In this document: positions 9,281 to 17,168 of the stretch, piece after piece
How positions within the stretch are numbered: position 1 is the first letter of the stretch
Layout of the letters: each line of letters opens with the position of its first letter
Assembly (NCBI RefSeq): GCF_015207735.1
Contig: NZ_JADEWG010000054.1
Location: forward strand, 1-39,864
From: [Phormidium] sp. LEGE 05292
GTDB lineage: Bacteria > Cyanobacteriota > Cyanobacteriia > Cyanobacteriales > Aerosakkonemataceae
Reading direction: 5' to 3'
DNA length: 39,864 nt
The notes under the pieces: model-generated
The model's database searches: none
What the model saw: only the letters and a program-made list of their open reading frames with translations
Told to the model about the DNA's origin: nothing
Made by a program: the position numbers and the translations under genes

Positions 9281-9375
9281 ATAGGCATAATAAAGCAATA
9301 AGAGCAGGAAATGAAAACTTTGGTGCTGTCTGCATCGTCTCTTTAATTCGGTTGATATAAGTAGGTCGTGGCGAA

Positions 9376-10902
9376 ATGAAAGAAGAGCTCAGCATCTTAG
9401 TACAAGCTCAATATCCTCTGATCTACCTCGTAACCTCCGAGGAAGAGCGGGCAGAGCAGGCAATCGCGACAATCGCGCAGATGAGGCCCCAAAGAAGGGT
9501 GTTTGTGTGGACAGTAACGCAAGGCATGGTGGAATATGGACAACCACGCAGCGTGCAGCATAACACAGTCTCTCCGCAAGCAGCGATTGAATGGGCAATG
9601 AATCGGCAGCAGCGAGACCCCCAGCGAGATTCTAGTATTTTCATCTTCAAAGATCTGCATCCGTTTTTTACCGATCCACAGACTACACGATGGCTGCGGG
9701 ATGCGATCGCCAGCTTTAGGGGCACTCAGAAATCTATTATCCTGATGTCCCCGGTGCAGACCATTCCGATCGAGCTGGAAAAGGAAGTTGTAGTTCTAGA
9801 CTTTCCGCTACCGGACATGGCAGAACTGAACCAGGTATTGACCCAGCAGCTAGAGCAAAGTGGTCGGGGACGAAAGGTTAGCACCGAAGGTAGAGAAAAG
9901 CTACTACGTGCAGCCTTGGGTTTAACCAAAGATGAAGCTGAAAAAGTTTACCGTAAAGCTCAAGTAACAGCTGGTCGCCTGACCGAAGCCGAAGTTGACA
10001 TCGTACTGTCTGAGAAAAAGCAAATTATCCGCCGCAACGGGATTCTGGAGTATATCGAAGAAGATGAAACGATCGATGCGGTAGGTGGTTTAGAAGAACT
10101 GAAAAAATGGCTGATGCAGCGCTCTAATGCTTTCACCGAAAGAGCAAGAGAGTATGGTTTACCCCAACCAAAAGGGATGTTAATTCTGGGTGTACCCGGT
10201 TGTGGGAAGTCCCTAATTGCTAAGACTACCTCTCGTCTTTGGGGTTTGCCACTATTGCGCTTGGACATGGGTAGAGTTTACGATGGCTCAATGGTAGGGC
10301 GATCGGAAGCAAATCTCAGGAACGCTTTAAAGACCGCAGAATCAATTTCTCCAGCCATTCTATTTATTGATGAATTAGACAAAGCCTTCGCTGGAAGTGC
10401 GGGTTCTGCTGATTCAGATGGTGGTACTTCTAGTCGGATTTTTGGTTCCTTCCTGACTTGGATGCAAGACAAAACTTCTCCAGTGTTTGTGATGGCAACA
10501 GCAAACCGAGTAGAAAGATTACCGGGAGAGTTTTTAAGAAAGGGACGTTTTGACGAGCTCTTTTTTGTAGACCTGCCAAATGCAGAGGAACGTCAAGAAA
10601 TTTTCAAAATTCACCTCACCAAACGCCGTCGAGAAGTCACCCGCTTTGACCTGGATCAATTAGCCAAAGTTTCCGATGGCTTTTCTGGTGCAGAAATTGA
10701 GCAAGCGCTGGTCGCTGCAATGTATGAAGCGTTTGCCCAAGAAAGAGAATTCACGCAGTTGGACATTATCGCCGCAATTAAGGCTACGCAACCCTTATCT
10801 CGGACTATGACTGAACAAGTTACAGCCTTGAGAGATTGGGCAAGACAGCGTGCCAGACCAGCTGCTGCCTCCGTTGCTGAATATCAGCGAATGGAGTTTT
10901 AA
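9376..10902 (+). CDS. ycf46: Ycf46-type AAA+ ATPase
   Basis: The 508-residue AAA+ protein matches the cyanobacterial and plastid Ycf46 family. Residues 1-215 form the degenerate N-terminal domain that opens KEELSILVQAQYPLIYLVT. Residues about 235-490 form an intact AAA module: Walker A GVPGCGKS (272-279), Walker B FIDELD (330-335), sensor-1 N377, and FLRKGRFDE with the arginine-finger region near 388-391. It is soluble, with no membrane segment. In Synechocystis the homologue slr0374 belongs to a stress- and CO2-responsive gene cluster (from memory); the biochemical role is unsettled. The ATG at 9376 fits the conserved N-terminus. Its neighbours are the RHH gene upstream and ycf35 107 bases downstream, all on one strand. 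Confidence 0.9.
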   Translation: MKEELSILVQAQYPLIYLVTSEEERAEQAIATIAQMRPQRRVFVWTVTQGMVEYGQPRSVQHNTVSPQAAIEWAMNRQQRDPQRDSSIFIFKDLHPFFTDPQTTRWLRDAIASFRGTQKSIILMSPVQTIPIELEKEVVVLDFPLPDMAELNQVLTQQLEQSGRGRKVSTEGREKLLRAALGLTKDEAEKVYRKAQVTAGRLTEAEVDIVLSEKKQIIRRNGILEYIEEDETIDAVGGLEELKKWLMQRSNAFTERAREYGLPQPKGMLILGVPGCGKSLIAKTTSRLWGLPLLRLDMGRVYDGSMVGRSEANLRNALKTAESISPAILFIDELDKAFAGSAGSADSDGGTSSRIFGSFLTWMQDKTSPVFVMATANRVERLPGEFLRKGRFDELFFVDLPNAEERQEIFKIHLTKRRREVTRFDLDQLAKVSDGFSGAEIEQALVAAMYEAFAQEREFTQLDIIAAIKATQPLSRTMTEQVTALRDWARQRARPAAASVAEYQRMEF

Positions 10903-10933
10903 AAGCTTTCTCCTGCTCCCAACAGGAGGAAAG

Positions 10934-10949
10934 GCTAGCTTAAGCTAGC
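10934..10949. other. 16-base perfect palindrome between ycf46 and ycf35
   Basis: GCTAGCTTAAGCTAGC is its own reverse complement. A weaker stem, TCCTG/CAGGA, lies just upstream. There is no T-run after it, so a protein-binding site or RNA-processing hairpin fits better than a terminator. Function not determined. Confidence 0.5.
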
Positions 10950-11009
10950 AATTTCAGACCAAAAACAAAATGTTGTTGTTTGTTTCTAGTTTCTCTAGGA
11001 GGAATCCCA

Positions 11010-11363
11010 ATGTCTCACTTTAGCACACTGCGTACCAAAATCACTGACGCTGAAATCCTAAAAACTTCTTTGCGCGACCTGGGCATCTCTGTTAAGAGCA
11101 ATGCAGATGTTCGTGGTTACAATGGACAGCGGGTTCGTGCTGACTTGGTTGCAGTTCTCGAAGGCGAATATGACCTCGGTTGGTCTCGCAACAGCGATGG
11201 CTCATTTGACTTGATCGCTGACCTGTGGGGCGTTGCCAAGAAGCACAACCAAACCGAACTGATCAATTCTATCAATCAAAAATACGCTGTGAACAAGACT
11301 TTGGCTGAAGTTAAGCAACGTGGTTTGCAAAATGCCAATGTCAAACTAGTAGTGCAAAAATAA
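11010..11363 (+). CDS. ycf35: Ycf35 family protein (DUF1257)
   Basis: The 117-residue protein matches the DUF1257/Ycf35 family of cyanobacteria and plastids: MSHFSTLRTKITDAEILKTS, then DLGISVK and a C-terminal VKQRGLQNANVKLVVQK. Its molecular function is not established. The start at 11010 is set by a strong ribosome-binding site (AGGAGG, 10998-11003) and the conserved MSHFS; an in-frame TTG at 10980 is ignored. It follows ycf46 with a 107-base spacer holding a palindrome. Two terminator hairpins follow before the convergent aroF gene. Confidence 0.9.
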   Translation: MSHFSTLRTKITDAEILKTSLRDLGISVKSNADVRGYNGQRVRADLVAVLEGEYDLGWSRNSDGSFDLIADLWGVAKKHNQTELINSINQKYAVNKTLAEVKQRGLQNANVKLVVQK

Positions 11364-11462
11364 TTGCTCTGCGCGTTCCCAAGCTCGCGGGTTAACTGCT
11401 GATGTTAGCCCGTTTCTCTACTCAACAGCCTATCGGATAGATGGAATTATATTGTGGATTAA

Positions 11463-11492
11463 AAAGGCCAGCTGAAATGAAAGCTGGCCTTT
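11463..11492 (+). terminator. Hairpin terminator downstream of ycf35
   Basis: An 11-base perfect stem (AAAGGCCAGCT, 11463-11473, with 11482-11492) and an 8-base loop. The 3' side ends TTTCTC, so the U-tract is short. An A-run precedes it, so it might also act on the opposite strand. Confidence 0.65.
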
Positions 11493-11505
11493 CTCGTAAG
11501 ATGGC

Positions 11506-11548
11506 ACAAACCCGGTTTCTAGAACAAAGAAATCGGGTTTGTCTTTTT
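11506..11548 (+). terminator. Strong rho-independent-type terminator, tail reaching into the aroF stop codon
   Basis: Stem arms 11506-11520 (ACAAACCCGGTTTCT) and 11528-11542 pair at 14 of 15 positions, with a 7-base loop, then CTTTTT. The T-run overlaps the stop codon of the convergent aroF gene. It is the second barrier after ycf35. Confidence 0.8.
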
Positions 11549-12605
11549 AGGCAACAGCGGCAACAGCTTGGGGCCAACGACCCATTGCTTTGCCAACGAT
11601 CGAGAGTTCTTGCATTAAGGAGTCAAAGCGATCGGGCGTGAGAGATTGTGGCCCATCGGATAAAGCTTTGGCAGGGTTGGGGTGAACTTCAATCATTAGG
11701 GAGTCAGCACCGATCGCGATCGCAGCTTTCGCCGTATCCGGTACATAAGTCGCCCAACCAGTACCGTGACTGGGGTCAACCATAATTGGTAAGTGAGATA
11801 ACTTTCTCAACACTGGCACCACTGCCAAATCTAAAGTATTACGAGTGTATTGACGGTCAAAAGTCCGAATTCCCCGTTCGCAAAGAATTACATTTGGGTT
11901 GCCAGAAGCTAAGATGTATTCAGCTGCCATTAACCAATCTTCAACGGTAGCTGACATTCCCCGTTTTAACAATACAGGTTTTTCTTGAGCGCCTACTTTC
12001 TTCAATAAAGAGAAGTTTTGCATATTGCGGGCACCAATTTGGATCACATCAGCCACTTCTGCGATGATGTCTAGTTCAGCAGCATCCATGACTTCAGTAA
12101 TGATCCCTAAACCAGTTTCTTGTCTAGCAAGTGCCAACAACTCTAAAGCACTTTCCCCGTGACCTTGGAAAGCATAAGGAGAAGTCCGAGGTTTGTAAGC
12201 ACCACCTCGGAGAAACTGCGCCCCAGCAGCTTTAACTCGCTTAGCTGTTTCAATAATCATTTCTTCATTTTCTACGGAGCAAGGCCCAGCCACCACTACC
12301 AAAGGATGCTGCAACCCAAAGTAAACAACACCATTGGGAGTTAATACTGGTACTTCACTAGCTTCTCCGTGACGGTACTCGATACTAGCCCGTTTGAAAG
12401 GTTGTTCTACGCGCAGGACTTGTTCAATCCAAGGGCTGAGTTCCTGCATTTGTAAAGGGTCTAAGTCAGCTGTTTCACCAACTAAACCAATTACTACCTT
12501 GTGCTTACCAAAAATTGGTTCTGGTGTCAGTCCCGATTTGCGTAATTCTTCACTAATGCGGGCAATTTCACCTTCTGGTGAGCCGACTTTCATTACTACG
12601 ATCAT
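11547..12605 (-). CDS. aroF: 3-deoxy-7-phosphoheptulonate (DAHP) synthase, first step of the shikimate pathway
   Basis: The 352-residue enzyme condenses phosphoenolpyruvate with erythrose-4-phosphate, committing carbon to aromatic amino acids. Residues 1-70 form an N-terminal ferredoxin-like regulatory domain (MIVVMKVGSPEGEIARISEE). The TIM-barrel domain carries AGPCSVE (106-112), RGGAYKPRTSPY (133-144), LLKRGMSATVEDW and the metal-binding DPSHGTGW. The length fits the bacterial type with an N-terminal domain, similar to the Thermotoga enzyme. Here the N-terminal domain is the likely site of aromatic amino-acid feedback (family knowledge). The ATG at 12605 starts the conserved MIVVMKVGS. A 200-base leader with nested inverted repeats precedes it. 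The gene converges on ycf35. Confidence 0.93.
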   Translation of the reverse strand: MIVVMKVGSPEGEIARISEELRKSGLTPEPIFGKHKVVIGLVGETADLDPLQMQELSPWIEQVLRVEQPFKRASIEYRHGEASEVPVLTPNGVVYFGLQHPLVVVAGPCSVENEEMIIETAKRVKAAGAQFLRGGAYKPRTSPYAFQGHGESALELLALARQETGLGIITEVMDAAELDIIAEVADVIQIGARNMQNFSLLKKVGAQEKPVLLKRGMSATVEDWLMAAEYILASGNPNVILCERGIRTFDRQYTRNTLDLAVVPVLRKLSHLPIMVDPSHGTGWATYVPDTAKAAIAIGADSLMIEVHPNPAKALSDGPQSLTPDRFDSLMQELSIVGKAMGRWPQAVAAVA

Positions 12606-12690
12606 TTGAAAATTCCCTGTTAACTCACTTGGGTTTAATTAAACTTAGGCAGCCGCTAGTTTGGATGAAGAGGCTAAAGTTGTTAAGCAA

Positions 12691-12781
12691 AAAATCGAGT
12701 TTTTACTCCTTAAGCTGTACCAGCACACTTCATCCTTACTGTACGGCTTATCATTTATAATCTTGCAAATTACTCGATTTT
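12691..12781 (-). promoter_or_regulatory. Structured leader upstream of aroF (nested inverted repeats)
   Basis: Outer arms 12691-12700 and 12772-12781 (AAAATCGAGT) are a perfect 10-base inverted repeat. Inner arms 12711-12720 and 12741-12750 (TAAGCTGTAC type) pair at 9 of 10. Read on the minus strand, the outer stem ends in six T, and an alternative short hairpin GAGT-AAAA-ACTC overlaps it. A TATAAA-like box lies inside the outer loop. It could be an attenuator-like leader or just a promoter region. No aromatic-rich leader peptide was found. Confidence 0.4.
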
Positions 12782-12805
12782 AAGGAAAATTTCCGTTTGG
12801 CTGGG

Positions 12806-13315
12806 CTAATTTTCAGATTGGTTTTTCTGTTTTGCCGATCGCCATGCTTCCGTCAAACGTCCAAAATTGGTGGTAAACTCTTGCCAACCGAAAATGCTTC
12901 CTGGTCTTTCTTCATCCCAAGATGCCGAGATTGCCCCATAGCTTAAGCCCAAAACGCTCAAACCGAAAAAGCCCATGCTAACTAGCACCACTGCGCTATT
13001 CGGCAGTTGGAACCAGGCATGAGTAATCGCAAAATAACTAATAATGAATGTGGAAATGCCAAAAACTGCGGGAATACCAGAAAATAATCCCATCCGCCGC
13101 AGCATTCTTTCACTAACAGCAGCTGGGATTGCTCTTTGCTCTTTAGCAAGGGTTTTTGTTGGCGTTTGGCTTTTCCCTTCCACCGCATTTACAGGTGGTT
13201 TCTTTGGTGTTTTTTTACGATTCTTTTTTGGTTCAAAAGGTAAGCGTTCCTTACCCGATGAAGCATTCTGCGGATTCTGACCAGATTCTTGATTGGATTT
13301 AGATTCCCCGGACAT
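12806..13315 (-). CDS. pam68: Photosystem II assembly protein Pam68
   Basis: The 169-residue membrane protein has a basic, Pro/Lys-rich cytosolic N-terminus (1-65), the conserved SERMLRRMGLFSGIPAVFG, two membrane helices (about 77-99 and 107-128) and the SASWDEERPGS-(I)FGWQEF signature. Pam68 acts early in photosystem II assembly and chlorophyll insertion into CP47 in cyanobacteria and chloroplasts. The start ATG at 13315 lies 6 bases after the rpsO stop, so the two genes form an operon. This rpsO-pam68 pairing recurs in cyanobacteria (from memory). Confidence 0.9.
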   Translation of the reverse strand: MSGESKSNQESGQNPQNASSGKERLPFEPKKNRKKTPKKPPVNAVEGKSQTPTKTLAKEQRAIPAAVSERMLRRMGLFSGIPAVFGISTFIISYFAITHAWFQLPNSAVVLVSMGFFGLSVLGLSYGAISASWDEERPGSIFGWQEFTTNFGRLTEAWRSAKQKNQSEN

Positions 13316-13320
13316 ATTCT

Positions 13321-13590
13321 TTATCCACGAATGCCCAAGCGACCGATTAAAGCTTGATAGCGTTGTTGATCCTGTTGCGAAACATAAGACAGGAGGCGTT
13401 TGCGTTGACCAATCAGTTTTAACAATCCTCTTCTGGAGGAATGGTCTTTCTGATTACCTTTCAGGTGTTCACTGAGGCGGTTGATCCGTTCCGTCAGCAT
13501 GGCAATTTGTACCTCTGCGGAACCTGTGTCAGTTTCGTGGACTTGGTAATCAGTAATTATTTGCTGTTTACGCTCTTGAGTCAGGGTCAT
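13321..13590 (-). CDS. rpsO: 30S ribosomal protein S15
   Basis: The 89 residues are full length for S15: [35 protein letters not shown], the [19 protein letters not shown] core that contacts 16S rRNA, and the C-terminal [12 protein letters not shown]. It binds the central domain of 16S rRNA early in 30S assembly. It is the first gene of a two-gene operon with pam68, 5 bases apart. Bacterial S15 often represses its own mRNA; the AT-rich upstream stretch shows no obvious pseudoknot by eye. Confidence 0.97.
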   Translation of the reverse strand: MTLTQERKQQIITDYQVHETDTGSAEVQIAMLTERINRLSEHLKGNQKDHSSRRGLLKLIGQRKRLLSYVSQQDQQRYQALIGRLGIRG

Positions 13591-13656
13591 GAATGAAATC
13601 TATTTTTATTAATTCAGCAGTCTACTATATTATCACAGTTGACTCATAGATAGTCA

Positions 13657-13769
13657 GTTCGTTGTCAACGCTAAAGCGTTGTAGCACTGAAGTGCTTACA
13701 ACAGACTTAGATTATGGGTTCGTTGTCAACGCTAAAGCGTTGTAAGCGCTGAAGTGCTGACAACGAACC
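13657..13769. repeat. Two tandem copies of a three-stem (cloverleaf) dispersed repeat
   Basis: Copy 2 (13717-13769) has perfect 11-base outer arms (GGTTCGTTGTC / GACAACGAACC) enclosing two hairpins: AACGCT-AA-AGCGTT and AGCGCT-GA-AGTGCT. Copy 1 (about 13657-13708) has the same layout with AGCACT-GA-AGTGCT and a decayed right arm. Relatives are at 21928-21951 and 28796-28913. The repeat lies upstream of rpsO and just downstream of the GH13 gene. Confidence 0.8.
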
Positions 13770-13777
13770 TAAATGCG

Positions 13778-15430
13778 TTAATGCCAAACGAAGACTTTTG
13801 CTTCGTATTCGCCTAAGTCGGTAATTAAACCTTCTTCGCTAACTTCTACATCGTAGTCGTAAGTCCATTCATGCCAAGTTCCGGTAGCTGGGAAGTTAGG
13901 AATTTGATACCCACCAAGGAAATTGTCAGAAAAATTGGCAACTACAACTACGCGAGAACCTTCATCATTCCAGCGACAGTAAGCTAACACTTTATCATCA
14001 GCATTTTCATAGAAAAAGTCGATGTTTTCTGTGTAAAGGGCATGATTATTTTTGCGTAAACGAATCAAACCTTTCATGTATTGAAATAAGTTTTGGTTTA
14101 ACTCGTTACCTAATAAAGCCCATTCAATTTTTGCTGGTTCAATAGTTTTGTATTTGTATTCGCCAAATTCTTCTCCCATCCATAACAACGGAATTCCGAC
14201 AGCAGTCATTACTAAAACTGCACCTAATTTTCTGCGTTGAAATGCGGCTTCATCAAATATTTCTCGATCGGCTAATTCTGCCAAGACATGATTGTGGTCA
14301 TGATTGGTTAGGTAATTAACTACATTTGTGGCACCCATGAAACCTTGACGTTTGCAATCTAGGGCATCTTTGAGACGTTCTAAATCGAAGGTATCGCCGC
14401 AAATATGTTCGACAATACAAGCGCGAAAACTATCATGCCAACAAGAGTCCATTGGGCCATCTATGTTGGTAATGCTGGTTGTTTCCGGTATGTGTTCGGC
14501 AATGTTAATAAATGGTTTAGCACCAGCTGTTTTTTTGGCTTCTTGGGTAATCCAGTGCATAAAATCGTAGTTGGCAATTTGCCTTGCTGCGTCGTAACGA
14601 ATGCCGTCAATATGATATTCTCCTACCCAATATCTGACTGTATCACCAATAAACCAACGGGCGGGATAGCATTGGAGATTTTCGTCGTAATGTTCGTAAT
14701 TAAATTCTGGTCCCCAGTTATTACCAGGGTCGCGGGGTTCATGATGATACCAATAATCGTGGTCAATTTGAGTTAAAGGACTTGATGCTTCGGAATGGTT
14801 ATAAATCCCGTCCATTAATACTCGAATTCCTCTAGCATGACATTCATCAATTAAAGCTTTTAGTTCTGCGGTTGTGCCATAACTAGATTCTGTGGCGAAG
14901 AAGTAACGGGGGTTATATCCCCAGCTATAATCACCAGGATATTCTTTAACTGGCATTAGTTCGATCGCATTTATCCCCAAATCACAAAGGTAATCTAATT
15001 TCTCAATTACGTGCTTATATTTACCTCTTACATAACGGTCTGGTTCTCCACCGGAAAAGTCTGCAATGTGCATTTCATAAATTACTAAGGCATGATCTGG
15101 AGGTAAAGGTTTATCATCATTTTTCCAAACGTAAGTGTCAACAATTTTTTCCCCGTCTTTAATCCGAATTACACCGTTTTGAGTAGCATCATCTATGTCT
15201 GTGGCATAAGGATCGACGACATCTACCCATTGGTCTTCTTCTAAAAACCATGATTTAGATTGGACACGGAATTTATAATGATAAGTCCCATCTTTTAGTT
15301 CTACTTTAGTGCGAAAGAAACCATCTTTGCCTTTTTCCATCGGAATTTCTTGCCATTCGGAAAAAGAACCGATTAAAGCTGCACCTTTGTTATAAGGAGC
15401 AAATAATTTAAATTCAATTAAATTGGTCAT
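13778..15430 (-). CDS. GH13 alpha-glucan-active enzyme with N-terminal CBM48 domain
   Basis: The 550-residue enzyme starts with a CBM48/isoamylase-N-like domain (about 1-100; FKLFAPYNKGAALIGSFSEW, then GTYHYKFRV). The GH13 barrel follows with all catalytic regions: MDGIYNHS, HIDGIRYDAAR with nucleophile D280, FINIAEHI with acid/base E312, and LTNHDHNH with D378. A beta-rich C-domain closes the chain (SRVVVVANFSDNF). The layout is that of branching or debranching-type enzymes, but it is shorter than GlgB (over 700 residues), so it may be a separate amylase-like subfamily acting on glycogen. No signal peptide is visible. The ATG at 15430 begins the CBM48. Confidence 0.85.
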   Translation of the reverse strand: MTNLIEFKLFAPYNKGAALIGSFSEWQEIPMEKGKDGFFRTKVELKDGTYHYKFRVQSKSWFLEEDQWVDVVDPYATDIDDATQNGVIRIKDGEKIVDTYVWKNDDKPLPPDHALVIYEMHIADFSGGEPDRYVRGKYKHVIEKLDYLCDLGINAIELMPVKEYPGDYSWGYNPRYFFATESSYGTTAELKALIDECHARGIRVLMDGIYNHSEASSPLTQIDHDYWYHHEPRDPGNNWGPEFNYEHYDENLQCYPARWFIGDTVRYWVGEYHIDGIRYDAARQIANYDFMHWITQEAKKTAGAKPFINIAEHIPETTSITNIDGPMDSCWHDSFRACIVEHICGDTFDLERLKDALDCKRQGFMGATNVVNYLTNHDHNHVLAELADREIFDEAAFQRRKLGAVLVMTAVGIPLLWMGEEFGEYKYKTIEPAKIEWALLGNELNQNLFQYMKGLIRLRKNNHALYTENIDFFYENADDKVLAYCRWNDEGSRVVVVANFSDNFLGGYQIPNFPATGTWHEWTYDYDVEVSEEGLITDLGEYEAKVFVWH

Positions 15431-15551
15431 AGTAATTATTTGGCTAGAGAATGCTTACAAAGTTATTCTCTAATTACAATCTCATTTTTAGGATCAGTCG
15501 CAAGGGATAAGTTTATTCGTTGCCTATCCTTCTAAAGAGAGAATTAATTGC

Positions 15552-16187
15552 TTATTCAATTGCTTGACTTAACCAAGAAATGGCACCTCTAATCCAATCT
15601 TCTGCGTTTTTGCTTTTAGCAATTAAGCCATCTTCACTAACAGCTTTTATTGCTTTTGATACTTCGTTGTTAGTGTAACCTAAAGCTAACAAAGTCATTT
15701 CTACATCTTCAATTATTGCTGCTGAAGGGCTAGATGGGATAGCTTTAGAAAGTCCGGTTTCTGTACGCCATTGGGATAATTTTGTTTTCAATTCTAAGGC
15801 GATACGTTCAGCAGTTTTATTGCCGACACCGGGAGTTTTTGTTAAGGCGCGAATATTGCCTGTAACAATTGCTTGGACTAAATCTGGTAATCCTAATGTG
15901 TCTATAAGTGCGATCGCTAATGCTGCACCAATCCCACTAACACTAATTAATTGACGAAACAAATCTCTTTCCGCAGTAGAACCAAAACCATATAAAACAG
16001 TTTGGTCTTCTTTAATTTGAAAATGAGTAAACACTTGAGTTATCGCACCAATTTCGGGCAATTGCTGGGCTAACAGAGGCGGAATTTGTAATTCGTAACC
16101 GATCTGATTTACCTCTAAAATTAGCGTCCAGCGATTGCCACTACTTTTGGAAATACCTGCGATCGTACCTTTAAGATAGGCGATCAT
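15552..16187 (-). CDS. ruvA: Holliday junction branch-migration protein RuvA
   Basis: The 211-residue protein has the three RuvA domains: an OB-fold N-terminus (MIAYLKGTIAGI, QIGYELQIP), two helix-hairpin-helix motifs (GIGAALAIALI and TPGVGNKTAERIALELK) that grip junction DNA, and a C-terminal RuvB-binding three-helix bundle (EDVEMTLLALGYTNNEVSKAI). It forms a tetramer that holds the Holliday junction for RuvB. Its ATG overlaps the stop of spp by 4 bases, so the two genes are translationally coupled. ruvB is not in the window. Confidence 0.95.
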   Translation of the reverse strand: MIAYLKGTIAGISKSSGNRWTLILEVNQIGYELQIPPLLAQQLPEIGAITQVFTHFQIKEDQTVLYGFGSTAERDLFRQLISVSGIGAALAIALIDTLGLPDLVQAIVTGNIRALTKTPGVGNKTAERIALELKTKLSQWRTETGLSKAIPSSPSAAIIEDVEMTLLALGYTNNEVSKAIKAVSEDGLIAKSKNAEDWIRGAISWLSQAIE

Positions 16188-16933
16188 TTAAAGAAACCAA
16201 AATAATATAAACCTTCCAAAATTCCAGCAGCGTAATGTGATTTTGCTAAGTAACGATAATCTGCCGGATTAATTTCACACCAGCGCAGCAATTCTGGGAG
16301 GGCATTACCGACAATTATACCCCTTTCTCGATCGACACTAAACAAAGCAATATCATTTCCTGAATCACCACAGACTACGGTTTGGCTAGCCTCTATTCCC
16401 CAATGTTGGCGGAGAAATTGCATTGCCGCACCTTTATTACCACGTCTGGGAATAATGTCCAAATCTTTGCTGCCACTGTAAATTAATTTCACATTTAAGC
16501 CACGTTTTTGTAACAAATTTTCTAATTCAAAAAGTACATCTGCTGCTACAACTTCTGATAGAAAATAACTTACTTTAAAAGGGCGTTGTTCGGTGTCTGA
16601 TTGAGGAGTTAAATCAGCAAAATGAGAAGCAGTGTTAATTACCAATTCCCGATCCCATCCGATCGTCATTTGTGCTGACCAATTAGGGTCTGGATCATCA
16701 CCGATATGGTAATAAATTTCTGTGCCTACAGCAGTGACTAAAGCATCTGGTATTAACAAATTCTTTTCTTGGGCAAGTTGTTGGTATAGGGTGAGCGATC
16801 GGCCTGTGATGTAAACAATCTTGGTATCATATTCTTGACGATGTTGATTTAACTTTTTATTAAGTTTTTCTAAAGCTTGGTCATCACCGACTAGAGTATT
16901 ATCCAAATCAGTAACAAATAAAAATTTAGCCAT
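16184..16933 (-). CDS. spp: Sucrose-phosphate phosphatase
   Basis: The 249-residue HAD-superfamily (type IIB cap) enzyme removes phosphate from sucrose-6-phosphate, the last step of sucrose synthesis, used in cyanobacteria mainly for osmotic and salt tolerance. Motif I is FVTDLDNTL, with D9 as nucleophile and D11 as acid/base. The Thr motif is YITGRS, the lysine lies in the RRGNKGAAM stretch, and motif IV is CGDSGNDIALF. The start is taken at ATG 16933 (MAKFLFVTD); an in-frame ATG at 16969 would add 12 residues before motif I. It is followed by ruvA with a 4-base overlap. Confidence 0.9.
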   Translation of the reverse strand: MAKFLFVTDLDNTLVGDDQALEKLNKKLNQHRQEYDTKIVYITGRSLTLYQQLAQEKNLLIPDALVTAVGTEIYYHIGDDPDPNWSAQMTIGWDRELVINTASHFADLTPQSDTEQRPFKVSYFLSEVVAADVLFELENLLQKRGLNVKLIYSGSKDLDIIPRRGNKGAAMQFLRQHWGIEASQTVVCGDSGNDIALFSVDRERGIIVGNALPELLRWCEINPADYRYLAKSHYAAGILEGLYYFGFFK

Positions 16934-16972
16934 AAAGACCTCTGTGGAAGTATTACCTAAATCAAACATACA

Positions 16973-17079
16973 AAATGAAAAATTAAAAAAGAGTTTTTTA
17001 CCTCAATTTTTAATTTTTCATTTAAGAAGGAAACAGGGAATAGGGAACAGTTTTTTCCTTTTGCCTGTGCCTGTTCCCT
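16973..17079. repeat. Intergenic inverted repeats upstream of spp
   Basis: Perfect 17-base AT-rich inverted arms (16973-16989 with 17007-17023) are followed by GGGAA-type repeats in which AGGGAACAG (17042-17050) and CTGTTCCCT (17071-17079) are perfect 9-base arms. They lie between the TPR gene and spp. They could end the TPR transcript; they also resemble common intergenic repeats of cyanobacteria. Confidence 0.6.
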
Positions 17080-17168
17080 GCGATTTGAGTTTTGGCTGGG
17101 GTTTAAATCCCTTTCCATTGCACTATGTTGCCTATAGCCCTTCCCTGTTCCCCTCTCAGTTTGTTTCT

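Noticed and set aside
11441-11641. 66-residue plus-strand open frame after ycf35
   Set aside because: It reads through two terminator hairpins and the end of aroF; not a protein.
12394-12760. Plus-strand open frames over the aroF start and leader
   Set aside because: Antisense to the conserved aroF N-terminus and its leader repeats.
12661-12780. Classical aromatic amino-acid attenuator with leader peptide
   Set aside because: The only short frame read on the minus strand (14 codons from an ATG near 12754) has no Phe, Tyr or Trp.
14405-14776. 123-residue plus-strand open frame inside the CBM48 glycosidase gene
   Set aside because: Antisense shadow of a gene with all catalytic motifs intact; no ribosome-binding site and no domain of its own.
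13778-15430. Glycogen branching enzyme GlgB
   Set aside because: CBM48 plus GH13 fits the group, but 550 residues is well short of GlgB and the motif context differs; left as a GH13 enzyme.
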